A stretch of 36,997 nt of DNA, taken from an uncultured Bacteroidales bacterium. GTDB lineage: Bacteria > Bacteroidota > Bacteroidia > Bacteroidales > UBA932. The DNA is taken from contig CAJOQW010000027.1 of NCBI GenBank assembly GCA_905236955.1, positions 1 to 36,997 on the forward strand, written 5' to 3'. A model generated the notes under the pieces. The model made no database searches and was not told the origin of the DNA. It was given only the letters and a program-made list of their open reading frames with translations. This document shows positions 22,513 through 30,275 of this stretch, one piece after another (within the stretch, counting starts at the first letter, position 1; the number at the start of each line of letters is the position of its first letter). A program made the translations under genes and the position numbers.

Positions 22513-25068
22513 ATGGCAGAAGAAGAGAAGAACCAGGAGATAAACCACGGTTTCATCGAACCGGTGGAGATAGATCATGAGATGCGCAGCGCCTACATCG
22601 ACTATTCGATGTCGGTGATCGTGTCCAGGGCGTTGCCCGATGTGAGGGACGGTCTCAAGCCCGTCCAGAGGAGGGTCCTGTTCGGTATGGACGGGCTCGG
22701 CCTGAGTTACGGCGGACAGACGAAGAAGAGTGCAAGGATCGTGGGCGAGGTGCTGGGTAAATTCCACCCTCACGGCGACAGCAGTGTATATGATGCGATG
22801 GCCCGTCTCGCGCAGGACTGGAACCAGAGGTATCCGCTGGTATGGGGGCAGGGCAACTTCGGCAGCATGGACGGCGACCCGGTCGCGGCCATGCGTTATA
22901 CCGAGGCAAAGCTTGCCAAGATGACCGAAGACGTCCTTGCGGACCTAGAAAAGGACACGGTCGACATGACATGGAACTTCGACGACAGCATACAGGAGCC
23001 TACGGTACTTCCGACCAAGCTCCCGCTGCTTCTTCTGAACGGTTCTTCCGGAATCGCCGTCGGCATGGCCACCAACATGGCCCCCCACAACCTCGGTGAG
23101 GTCTGTGACGGCATCTGCGCACTCATTGACAATCCCGATATCGACGTAGATGGCCTCATGCAATATATCAAAGGGCCCGACTTCCCTACGGGAGGCATCA
23201 TCATGGGACGCCAGGGCATCATCGACGCATACACCACCGGCAGGGGAAAGGTCATCGTACGCGCCAAGACCGATATCGAAGTCAACGAACGCGGCCAGGA
23301 GACCATAGTGGTCACCGAAATCCCCTACATGGTGAACAAGAAGGAGATGCTCGAGCGCATCGCCCAGATGGTCGAGGACAAGAAGATAGAGGGCATCACA
23401 TACCTCAATGACGAGACGTCCCGCGAGGGTGTACGCGTCATCTTCAGGGTCAAGCAGGGCTCCAACACCAATGTGGTCCTGAACACCCTCTTCAAGTATA
23501 CAGCGCTCCAGAGCAGCTTCGCCATCAACAACGTTGCCCTGGTGAACGGCCGTCCCCGTACGCTCTCCCTCAAGGAGATCCTCCAGGATTTCGTGGATTT
23601 CCGCCACGAAGTCGTAGTGCGCCGCACCAAGTTCGACCTCGACAAGGCCCTCAAGAGGGCACACATACTCGAAGGCCTCCTCAAGGCCATCGACATCATC
23701 GACGAGATCATAGCCCTTATCCGCGCCAGCCAGAGTCCGGACGAGGCCAAGGCGGGCCTGGTATCCCGGTTCGGCTTCACTGACATCCAGGCCCAGGCCA
23801 TAGTCGAGATGCGCCTGAGGCAGCTTACCGGCCTGGAGCGCGAGAAACTCCAGGCGGAATACGACGAGCTCGAAAAGTTCATCGCCCGCTGCGAAGAGAT
23901 CCTTGCCAGCAACGAGCTCCAGCTGGCCATCGTCAAGGAAGAATCCATGGAGATGAAGGCGAAATACGGCGATCCGCGCCGCAGCGAAATCACCCTCAGC
24001 GCCGAGGAATTCAATCCCGAGGACTTCTATGCCGATGAAGACGTGGTCATAACCATCAGCCATCTCGGGTACATCAAGCGCACGCCCCTCGCCGACTTCC
24101 GCACCCAGAACCGCGGTGGAAGGGGAGTCAAGGGCGGCACCACCCGCGAAGAAGACTTCATCGAACATATCTATGTGGCCAACATGCACTCCACCATGCT
24201 CTTTTTCACCCAAAAGGGCATGTGCTACAGGCTTAAGGTATTCGAACTCCCCGAAGGGGTGCGGGCAAGCAAGGGCCGCGCGGTCCAGAACCTTCTCCCG
24301 ATAGAGCAGGACGACAGCATCCGCACCTATCTCAACGCCGCTCATATCGAAGACGAAGACTACGTCAACAACCATTTCGTAACCTTGGTCAGCAAGAAGG
24401 GCGTCATCAAGAAGACCACCCTCAGCGAATACTCCAACAAACGCAGCCGCAACAAGGGTATCAAGGCCCTGACCATCCGCGAAGGCGATGAACTCCTCGA
24501 CGCCGTGCTCACAAGCGGTGAAGAGCAGATCATGATAGCCGCCAGGAACGGCCGCTGCGTTCGCTTTGAAGAAGATGAACTCAGGGCGATGGGCCGTGGC
24601 GCCAGCGGCGTCAGGGGTATCAACATCGACGAAGCCGACGAAGTCGTGGGTGTCATTACCTATGCCCCCAACGCAGATGATGCCCATGAGCATACCGTCA
24701 TGGTAGTAAGCGAGAACGGCTTCGGAAAGCGTTCCGATCCCGAGGACTATCGGCTCACCTCCCGCGGCAGCAAGGGTGTCAAGACGCTCAGCATCACCGA
24801 CAAGACCGGCCCTGTGGTGGCCATCAAGAATGTCACCCCCGGGAACGACCTCATGATCATAACCCATTCCGGCATGACTATCCGCATGCCGGTAAAGGAC
24901 ATCAGGGTGGCCGGAAGGGCTACGCAGGGCGTAAAGCTCATCAATATCGTCGAGGGTGACAGCATTGCCGCCGTCAGCGCCGTCAGCGCTTCGGAAGAAC
25001 CCGAGGAACAGAATGGCACGGAAAGTGCAACATCAACGATACAAACAGAAACGACAGAGAACAATTAA
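22513..25068 (+). CDS. gyrA: DNA gyrase subunit A
   Basis: An 851-residue type II topoisomerase subunit that cuts and rejoins DNA, acting with GyrB to introduce negative supercoils. The winged-helix region contains the catalytic Tyr129 in AAMRYTEAK. The quinolone-resistance-determining segment HPHGDSSVYD has Ser90 and Asp94 at the E. coli Ser83/Asp87 positions, the wild-type state. The GyrA box in the C-terminal pinwheel is QNRGGRGVKG, a normal QxRGGxG pattern. The C-terminal tail is Glu/Thr-rich. The ATG at 22513 was chosen over an in-frame GTG at 22504. The TPR gene follows after 12 bp, a common arrangement in Bacteroidales. Confidence 0.98.
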   Translation: MAEEEKNQEINHGFIEPVEIDHEMRSAYIDYSMSVIVSRALPDVRDGLKPVQRRVLFGMDGLGLSYGGQTKKSARIVGEVLGKFHPHGDSSVYDAMARLAQDWNQRYPLVWGQGNFGSMDGDPVAAMRYTEAKLAKMTEDVLADLEKDTVDMTWNFDDSIQEPTVLPTKLPLLLLNGSSGIAVGMATNMAPHNLGEVCDGICALIDNPDIDVDGLMQYIKGPDFPTGGIIMGRQGIIDAYTTGRGKVIVRAKTDIEVNERGQETIVVTEIPYMVNKKEMLERIAQMVEDKKIEGITYLNDETSREGVRVIFRVKQGSNTNVVLNTLFKYTALQSSFAINNVALVNGRPRTLSLKEILQDFVDFRHEVVVRRTKFDLDKALKRAHILEGLLKAIDIIDEIIALIRASQSPDEAKAGLVSRFGFTDIQAQAIVEMRLRQLTGLEREKLQAEYDELEKFIARCEEILASNELQLAIVKEESMEMKAKYGDPRRSEITLSAEEFNPEDFYADEDVVITISHLGYIKRTPLADFRTQNRGGRGVKGGTTREEDFIEHIYVANMHSTMLFFTQKGMCYRLKVFELPEGVRASKGRAVQNLLPIEQDDSIRTYLNAAHIEDEDYVNNHFVTLVSKKGVIKKTTLSEYSNKRSRNKGIKALTIREGDELLDAVLTSGEEQIMIAARNGRCVRFEEDELRAMGRGASGVRGINIDEADEVVGVITYAPNADDAHEHTVMVVSENGFGKRSDPEDYRLTSRGSKGVKTLSITDKTGPVVAIKNVTPGNDLMIITHSGMTIRMPVKDIRVAGRATQGVKLINIVEGDSIAAVSAVSASEEPEEQNGTESATSTIQTETTENN

Positions 25069-25080
25069 CCACACATTACC

Positions 25081-26427
25081 ATGAAAAAGATCATCATTGC
25101 CTTAGCCCTCCTGGCAAGCGTACAGATTGCCGGGGCGCAGCAGCAGGTAAAAACCGTAAATGCTGCCAAGGGAGCCATCGAATCAGCCCTCAAGGCAGCC
25201 CAGAATGCCAAGAAAGCCACCAATGCCGCCACCTGGATCAAACTCGGGGAAGCGTATCTTGACGCCTACGCCGCACCTCTGGGCAACGGCTGGGTAGGTG
25301 CCAGCGAGACCGAACTCAACCTCGTCATGGCCAGGGACAAGGTCCTCGGCACCAGGGAAGAGGAAGTGAACGGCCAGCGTTACACCGTCAAGAGCTACGA
25401 GAATGCCGACTATTACTTCAACGGCAACGGCCAGCTCGCTATCATCAAGGCTACCAAACAAGTTGAGGAGAATGCCCTCGACAAGGCCCTCGACGCCTTC
25501 AAGAAGGCGGCCGCCGTCGATGAAAAGGCCAAGAAGACCAAGGATATAGCCGAAGGCATCAAGACCATTTCCTCCAAGTTCACCGACGAAGCTTATACCG
25601 CTTATACCCTCGGCGACCTTGCCAAGGCATCCGACTGCTTCGAGAAGGCTGCTGCTGCTGCAGGCGTCGCACCCAATTCCCAGATCGACACCAACTCGCT
25701 TTACAATGCCGGCCTTACTTCCTGGATGCTCTCCAACCAGAAGGACAGCGTTGACGCCATTCCCTGGCTGAACCGTGCCCAGGATTTCTTCGGCAAGGCC
25801 CTCGCGAACGGCTACACCGGCGAAGACGGTGAAGTATATGCCAAGCTCGCCGATGTCGCCGGCCGGCTCGGGGACAAGGAACTAAGCAAGGATTATCTCG
25901 AGAAGGGTTTCAGCGCATTCCCCAGCAGCCAGGGCATCCTCGTGGGCCTCATCAACTACTATGTGGCGTCCGGAGACAATCCCAAGGAGATATTCAAGCT
26001 CCTCGACCTCGCGAAGGCCAATGAACCCAACAACGCCTCCCTTTACTACGTGGAAGGAAACATCCATAAGGAAATAGGTGAAGATGACGCTGCCATGGCC
26101 GCTTACGACAAGTGCGCCGAAATCAATCCCGACTACGAGTTCGGTTATGTGGGCAAGGGCATATTGCTCTACAACAAGGCTGTCGATCTTCAGGAGAAGG
26201 CTTCCACCGAAATGGACGATGCCAAGTACCTCGCCCTCATCCAGGATTTCGAAACCGCCCTGAAGGGTTGTGTAGAGCCCTTCGAGAAGGCCTTCGAGGT
26301 CACCAAGGACAACGCCATCAAGACCAGTATCGCCCAGTACCTGAAGAACGCATGCTTCCGTTTCCGTGCGGAACCCGAATATCAGGCCAAGTACGATAAA
26401 TACAACGCCGTTGCCAACGGTGAGTAA
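25081..26427 (+). CDS. Secreted tetratricopeptide repeat protein
   Basis: A 448-residue protein with a signal peptide (MKKIIIALALLASVQIAGA, then QQQ), so probably periplasmic. TPR-like helix pairs run through the sequence, for example ALDKALDAFKKAAAVDEK, AYTLGDLAKASDCFEKAA, and NASLYYVEGNIHKEIGEDDAAMAAYDKCAEINPDYEFGY (about 329-365). TPR proteins are protein-protein interaction scaffolds. The gene immediately after gyrA is typical for Bacteroidales, and its role is not known. The C terminus overlaps the start of the CapA-like gene. Confidence 0.9.
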   Translation: MKKIIIALALLASVQIAGAQQQVKTVNAAKGAIESALKAAQNAKKATNAATWIKLGEAYLDAYAAPLGNGWVGASETELNLVMARDKVLGTREEEVNGQRYTVKSYENADYYFNGNGQLAIIKATKQVEENALDKALDAFKKAAAVDEKAKKTKDIAEGIKTISSKFTDEAYTAYTLGDLAKASDCFEKAAAAAGVAPNSQIDTNSLYNAGLTSWMLSNQKDSVDAIPWLNRAQDFFGKALANGYTGEDGEVYAKLADVAGRLGDKELSKDYLEKGFSAFPSSQGILVGLINYYVASGDNPKEIFKLLDLAKANEPNNASLYYVEGNIHKEIGEDDAAMAAYDKCAEINPDYEFGYVGKGILLYNKAVDLQEKASTEMDDAKYLALIQDFETALKGCVEPFEKAFEVTKDNAIKTSIAQYLKNACFRFRAEPEYQAKYDKYNAVANGE

Positions 26428-27475
26428 CAAGACAACCCGTCATATCAAGGCCGCAGTCTTCGCTGCGGCCTTTTTGGCTTTCTCTCATTTATCGGATGCC
26501 CAGGATGTCCATATCGCGGTTCCGGATATCACCCCTCCGTCCGGGGCGGATACCGTGAGCGTGGTATTCATAGGCGACGTGATGATGCATTCCAGGCAGC
26601 TGGGCTATGACAGCAGGGAGTTCCTAGGCCGGATAGAGCCGCTTTTGTCCGGGGCGGACATCGCTGTGGCCAATGCCGAATTCACGATGGCCGGCCCTCC
26701 CTATACGGGCTATCCCCGTTTCTCATCCCCGGACGATTATGCGTGCGATATCTGCCGGAACGGCGTGGATGTGCTTATGGTCGCAAACAACCATATCCTC
26801 GACAAGGGGTCTGCGGGCTTCAGGCGTACGCTCGACAAGATGCCATGCCCTTTCACCGGGGCAGGGCGCGATGCCGCCGAGTTTGCGGAAAGGAATCCCC
26901 TCATCGTCCCATGCAAAGGGATGAGGATAGCCTTTGTGAACTTCACCTATGGTACCAATTTGGGAGGGGAATCCCTGTGGCCGAAAGTGAACAGGATGGA
27001 CAAGGATGCCATTTCGGCGCAGATCGCACGGGCCAGGGAGCGGGGGGCGGATTTCATCATAGCCCTGCCGCACTGGGGCGTCGAATACAGCCTGGTGCAT
27101 AACCGGTCGCAGGAAGAATGGGCGGTATTCCTCAAGGAGCAAGGCGTGGACGCGGTCATAGGGGCCCATCCGCATGTAGTACAGGACACGTGTTTCATCG
27201 GCAGCATTCCGGTAGTATATTCAATGGGCAATGCTATCTCCAACATGAGCGCTCCCAACACCCAATTGGGGCTGGCCGTGGTATTGCGGATGGTCTGCCA
27301 TAATCCGTCGGGTGCCAGGAGCCTGTTGCGCCCCGAGCTCCATTTCCTGTGGTGCTCGCTCCCGGGGGAAATTGGCGACAATTATCTGGTCGTGGAGGCG
27401 GAGGACCATGTGTCCGACCATCCTAGGATGAAGCAGACTCTCGAAAGGGTCAAAGAAAAGACAGGCATAGAATGA
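26420..27475 (+). CDS. CapA/PgsA-family putative metallophosphatase, exported
   Basis: About 351 residues from a GTG at 26420 that overlaps the TPR stop by 8 bp. The start is chosen because it places a hydrophobic stretch (KAAVFAAAFLAFSHLSDA) at the N terminus as a signal peptide; the earlier ATG lies inside the TPR gene. The catalytic fold is the calcineurin-like CapA family: FIGDVMMHSR (metal-binding Asp), VANAEFTM, VANNHILDKG, ALPHWGVEY and VIGAHPHVVQ. Members include the poly-gamma-glutamate capsule protein CapA, but capsule genes are absent here, so the role is open. Confidence 0.87.
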   Translation: MSNKTTRHIKAAVFAAAFLAFSHLSDAQDVHIAVPDITPPSGADTVSVVFIGDVMMHSRQLGYDSREFLGRIEPLLSGADIAVANAEFTMAGPPYTGYPRFSSPDDYACDICRNGVDVLMVANNHILDKGSAGFRRTLDKMPCPFTGAGRDAAEFAERNPLIVPCKGMRIAFVNFTYGTNLGGESLWPKVNRMDKDAISAQIARARERGADFIIALPHWGVEYSLVHNRSQEEWAVFLKEQGVDAVIGAHPHVVQDTCFIGSIPVVYSMGNAISNMSAPNTQLGLAVVLRMVCHNPSGARSLLRPELHFLWCSLPGEIGDNYLVVEAEDHVSDHPRMKQTLERVKEKTGIE

Positions 27476-28413
27476 AAAGAACAATTACACTTCAGGCGGC
27501 GAATCCGGTGGAGATCCTCGGGGCGGGCAACCGTATCCTCGACGAGTTCTGCTCCTACTTCCCGGGGCTCAGGGTAACGGACAAAGGCAATGAAATTTAC
27601 CTTGACGGCCCTGAAGACCAGGTTGAGGATTTTGAGCGCAAGTTCTCGAAACTGGTGGAATTACGCCATCACAAACCGAACCTTACGGTGTATGACGTCG
27701 AGGATATCTTCAGCGGAGTGAACAAGGACAACCTCATGATAGGCGGCAATGCGGTCATCACCCATACTACGGACGGACGTCCCATAAGGGCGCGCAACCT
27801 CAACCAGGAGTTGATGGTCAAATCCTATTTCAGCAACGACCTGCTCTTTGCCGTGGGGCCCGCCGGAACGGGAAAGACCTACATTGCCATCGCGCTTGCT
27901 GTAAGGGCCCTCAAATACAGGGAGATCAAACGCATCATCCTCACCAGGCCGGCGGTCGAGGCGGGGGAGCGCCTGGGTTTCCTTCCGGGAGACCTCAAGG
28001 ATAAGCTCGACCCTTATCTGCAGCCGCTGTATGATGCCCTGGAAGACATGATACCCACCAGGAAACTCCAGGATTTCATAGCGAACGACGTCATTCAGAT
28101 TGCTCCCCTGGCATACATGCGCGGCCGCACCCTGGACAGGGCCTGCGTAATACTGGATGAGGCCCAGAATACGAACATGGGGCAGTTGAAGATGTTCCTG
28201 ACGCGAATGGGTACCAGTGCCAAATTCATCGTAACGGGCGACGCTACCCAGATAGACCTTCCCCGCAGGGAGGACAGCGGCCTTCTCCGCTGTATCAAGA
28301 TGCTGGAAGACATAAAGGGGGTATCGACCATCAATTTCTCGTCAGCGGACATAGTAAGGCATCCCCTGGTTACAAAAATAGTCAAGGCCTTCGAGGACCA
28401 GAATCTCTTTTGA
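27472..28413 (+). CDS. PhoH-family ATPase/RNA helicase-like protein
   Basis: A 313-residue cytoplasmic protein. The Walker A motif is GPAGTGKT (129-136), Walker B is VILDEAQN, and the conserved TRPAVEAGERLGFLPGD region and GDATQIDLP motif are intact. N-terminal residues 1-100 form the usual KH/PIN-less extension of this PhoH-like class (VEDIFSGVNKDN). PhoH-like proteins are P-loop NTPases linked to RNA metabolism, often beside ybeY. Here the start overlaps the CapA-like stop (ATGA). Confidence 0.92.
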   Translation: MKRTITLQAANPVEILGAGNRILDEFCSYFPGLRVTDKGNEIYLDGPEDQVEDFERKFSKLVELRHHKPNLTVYDVEDIFSGVNKDNLMIGGNAVITHTTDGRPIRARNLNQELMVKSYFSNDLLFAVGPAGTGKTYIAIALAVRALKYREIKRIILTRPAVEAGERLGFLPGDLKDKLDPYLQPLYDALEDMIPTRKLQDFIANDVIQIAPLAYMRGRTLDRACVILDEAQNTNMGQLKMFLTRMGTSAKFIVTGDATQIDLPRREDSGLLRCIKMLEDIKGVSTINFSSADIVRHPLVTKIVKAFEDQNLF

Positions 28414-28426
28414 CAGGAATTTTTCT

Positions 28427-28434
28427 TAAATTTG
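28427..28434 (+). promoter_or_regulatory. -7 element (TAAATTTG) before the SPOR-like lipoprotein
   Basis: An exact TAnnTTTG match six bases from ATG (28441). TTTTG (28408-28412) lies 14 bp upstream, shorter than the usual -33 spacing. The transcript would have a leader of only one or two bases. Confidence 0.55.
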
Positions 28435-28440
28435 TAAATT

Positions 28441-28950
28441 ATGAAAAAAGTGCTTGCAGCCGTCCTCCTCTCCGTATTACTCTTTACGGGGTGCGATTCC
28501 TTCCGCCGTCTGGCTGGCAGGCCGACCAGTGCCGACATAGCCGGAAAGAAGGCCTGGATCGAGGCTGAGGAAGCCGCCCACCAGGCCAGGCTGGATTCCC
28601 TTCGCCGGGTGCAGAAGGCCATTGCGGATTCGCTAGAACTCATAGACGAGATAAAAGCGTCCAAGACCATGGTACTCAAAGTATCCGAAGTCAAGGGCAT
28701 GTCCTCTGCCGGACTGGACAAGCATTATTATGTGATAATAGGCACTTTCAGCAGCCGTGACAACGCTTCGCGCCAGGGAGAGGTGGCTGCCGGTGCCGGT
28801 TATGTTCCCACCCTCATTTCTTACCGCAACGGCTTTACGGCGGTAGGCCTGAATGGAACGGACAGCATGGCCCATGCATGGGACACCTTCGGGAAACTGA
28901 AAGGCGAACCATTCTGTCCAAAAGATGTCTGGATGCTCGTAAATGAATGA
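28441..28950 (+). CDS. SPOR-domain-like lipoprotein
   Basis: A 169-residue protein with a lipoprotein signal (lipobox LFTGC, Cys19). A charged helical stretch (about 36-75) suggests a coiled coil. The C-terminal part (YYVIIGTFSSRDNASRQGEVAAGAGYVPTLISYRNGFTAVGL) follows the SPOR pattern, which binds denuded peptidoglycan at division sites. The match is from pattern only. It overlaps the M28-TonB gene by 4 bp (ATGA), suggesting joint expression and an envelope role. Confidence 0.8.
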   Translation: MKKVLAAVLLSVLLFTGCDSFRRLAGRPTSADIAGKKAWIEAEEAAHQARLDSLRRVQKAIADSLELIDEIKASKTMVLKVSEVKGMSSAGLDKHYYVIIGTFSSRDNASRQGEVAAGAGYVPTLISYRNGFTAVGLNGTDSMAHAWDTFGKLKGEPFCPKDVWMLVNE

Positions 28951-30260
28951 AAATGAAGCATCTGCTTTTAATAATATCATTGATCGCCCTACCTTTGGCC
29001 GCTTTCTCCCAGGATTACTACGGAGAGCTTTTTGACGGGGAGGACGCCGCAGTCCTCCGCTCACATGTCGAGTATCTCTCTTCACTTGACGGCAGGGGCG
29101 CCGGATCTGAGGGCGAAAAAGCCGCCGCGGACTATTTCCGTTCCCAACTGCTTCTTGCAGGGGTGGATGTCCTCGACAGTCCCGACGATTCCGATTTCGG
29201 CCTGCTTTCGGCTTCAGGCGATACCGTCACTTCCCACAACGCCATCGGCTTCATCGAAGGTTACGATCCGGCGCTGCGGGACCATTACATTGTGATAGGA
29301 GCCCGTCTCGACAACCTGGGCGTCATTTCCGCCACGGTGGACGGGCAGATGGTGACCCGCACCTTCCCGGGTGCCAACGGAAACGCATCGGGGCTGGCCC
29401 TGCTGCTGGATCTGGCGAAGAAGCTCCAGACCAACAAGGTCCTCCTGAAGAGAAGCGTCATAATCGCCGCCTTCGGGGGGTCGGAACTGCAGAATGCCGG
29501 ATCGTGGTATTTCCTGAACCGTTCCTTCAAGGACGCTTCGAAGATAGACGCCATGATCAATCTTGACATGCTCGGTACCGGCAGCCGCGGTTTCTACGCT
29601 TACTGCGCCTCAAACTCCGACATGGAACAGGTGGTGAACAATCTCGCCTCGACCCTTCAGCCCGTGCATCCCGCCATCGTGCGCACGGAGCCCTGCCGGT
29701 CCGACCACCGCTCCTTCTATGCGAAGGAAATCCCTGCCGTGATGTTCACATCCGGCATGTACCCCGAATATAACACCGAAAGGGATGTCCCCGGCATACT
29801 GGAATATGATTTCCTGGAAAAGGAAGGGGAGTATATCTACAATTATTCCCTGACCCTGGTGAATGGTCCTAAGCCAGATTTCATGCCCTCGGATGCATTG
29901 GAACGCACATCCTCGGGTTCCGGGGTGGTGGCTTGGAACGACTGTGATGTGAAGCCCGCATTCATGAACAACTACGACCCTAACGTTTTCCTCAACCGCT
30001 GGGTGTACGTATATCTGAAATATCCGCAATATGCTGTCGAGAACGGAATCCAGGGACGCGTGCTCGTGGATTTCGTGATAGACGAGAAGGGGAAGATGAA
30101 GGATGTGAAGGTCCTGAAGGGCGTACATCCGTCCCTGGATGCCGAAGCTGTGAAGGTAGTGGCAGCGTCCCCCGACTGGAAGCCGGCCCGGGTGAGGGGG
30201 CAGAAGGTCAAGTGTGAGATGTCGCTGTATGTGGAATTCAGGCTGGAAAAGAGGAAATAA
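28947..30260 (+). CDS. M28-fold peptidase-like protein fused to a TonB C-terminal domain, likely catalytically inactive
   Basis: A 437-residue protein with a signal peptide (about 1-21). Residues about 35-305 have the M28 aminopeptidase layout: EYLSSLDGRGAGSEGE, HYIVIGARLDNLG, GANGNASG, FGGSELQNAGS, NLDMLG, and RSDHRSFYAKEIPAVMF. Compared with active members, the first zinc His is Arg120, the bridging Asp is Gly145, and the general-base Glu is Ser179. The second Glu (180), Asp207 and His254 remain. Residues about 342-437 form a TonB_C domain (GIQGRVLVDFVIDEKGKMKDVKV, AVKVVAASPDWKPA). So it looks like a pseudo-peptidase with a TonB-type module, probably periplasmic. It may have become a binding or structural protein. 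Start MKMKHL overlaps the SPOR stop. Confidence 0.85.
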   Translation: MKMKHLLLIISLIALPLAAFSQDYYGELFDGEDAAVLRSHVEYLSSLDGRGAGSEGEKAAADYFRSQLLLAGVDVLDSPDDSDFGLLSASGDTVTSHNAIGFIEGYDPALRDHYIVIGARLDNLGVISATVDGQMVTRTFPGANGNASGLALLLDLAKKLQTNKVLLKRSVIIAAFGGSELQNAGSWYFLNRSFKDASKIDAMINLDMLGTGSRGFYAYCASNSDMEQVVNNLASTLQPVHPAIVRTEPCRSDHRSFYAKEIPAVMFTSGMYPEYNTERDVPGILEYDFLEKEGEYIYNYSLTLVNGPKPDFMPSDALERTSSGSGVVAWNDCDVKPAFMNNYDPNVFLNRWVYVYLKYPQYAVENGIQGRVLVDFVIDEKGKMKDVKVLKGVHPSLDAEAVKVVAASPDWKPARVRGQKVKCEMSLYVEFRLEKRK

Positions 30261-30275
30261 CATTCAAAGCTCCAT

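Noticed and set aside
22945..24867. 640-codon open frame antisense to gyrA
   Set aside because: It mirrors the gyrA codon pattern, has no recognisable domain or promoter, and gyrA is certain.
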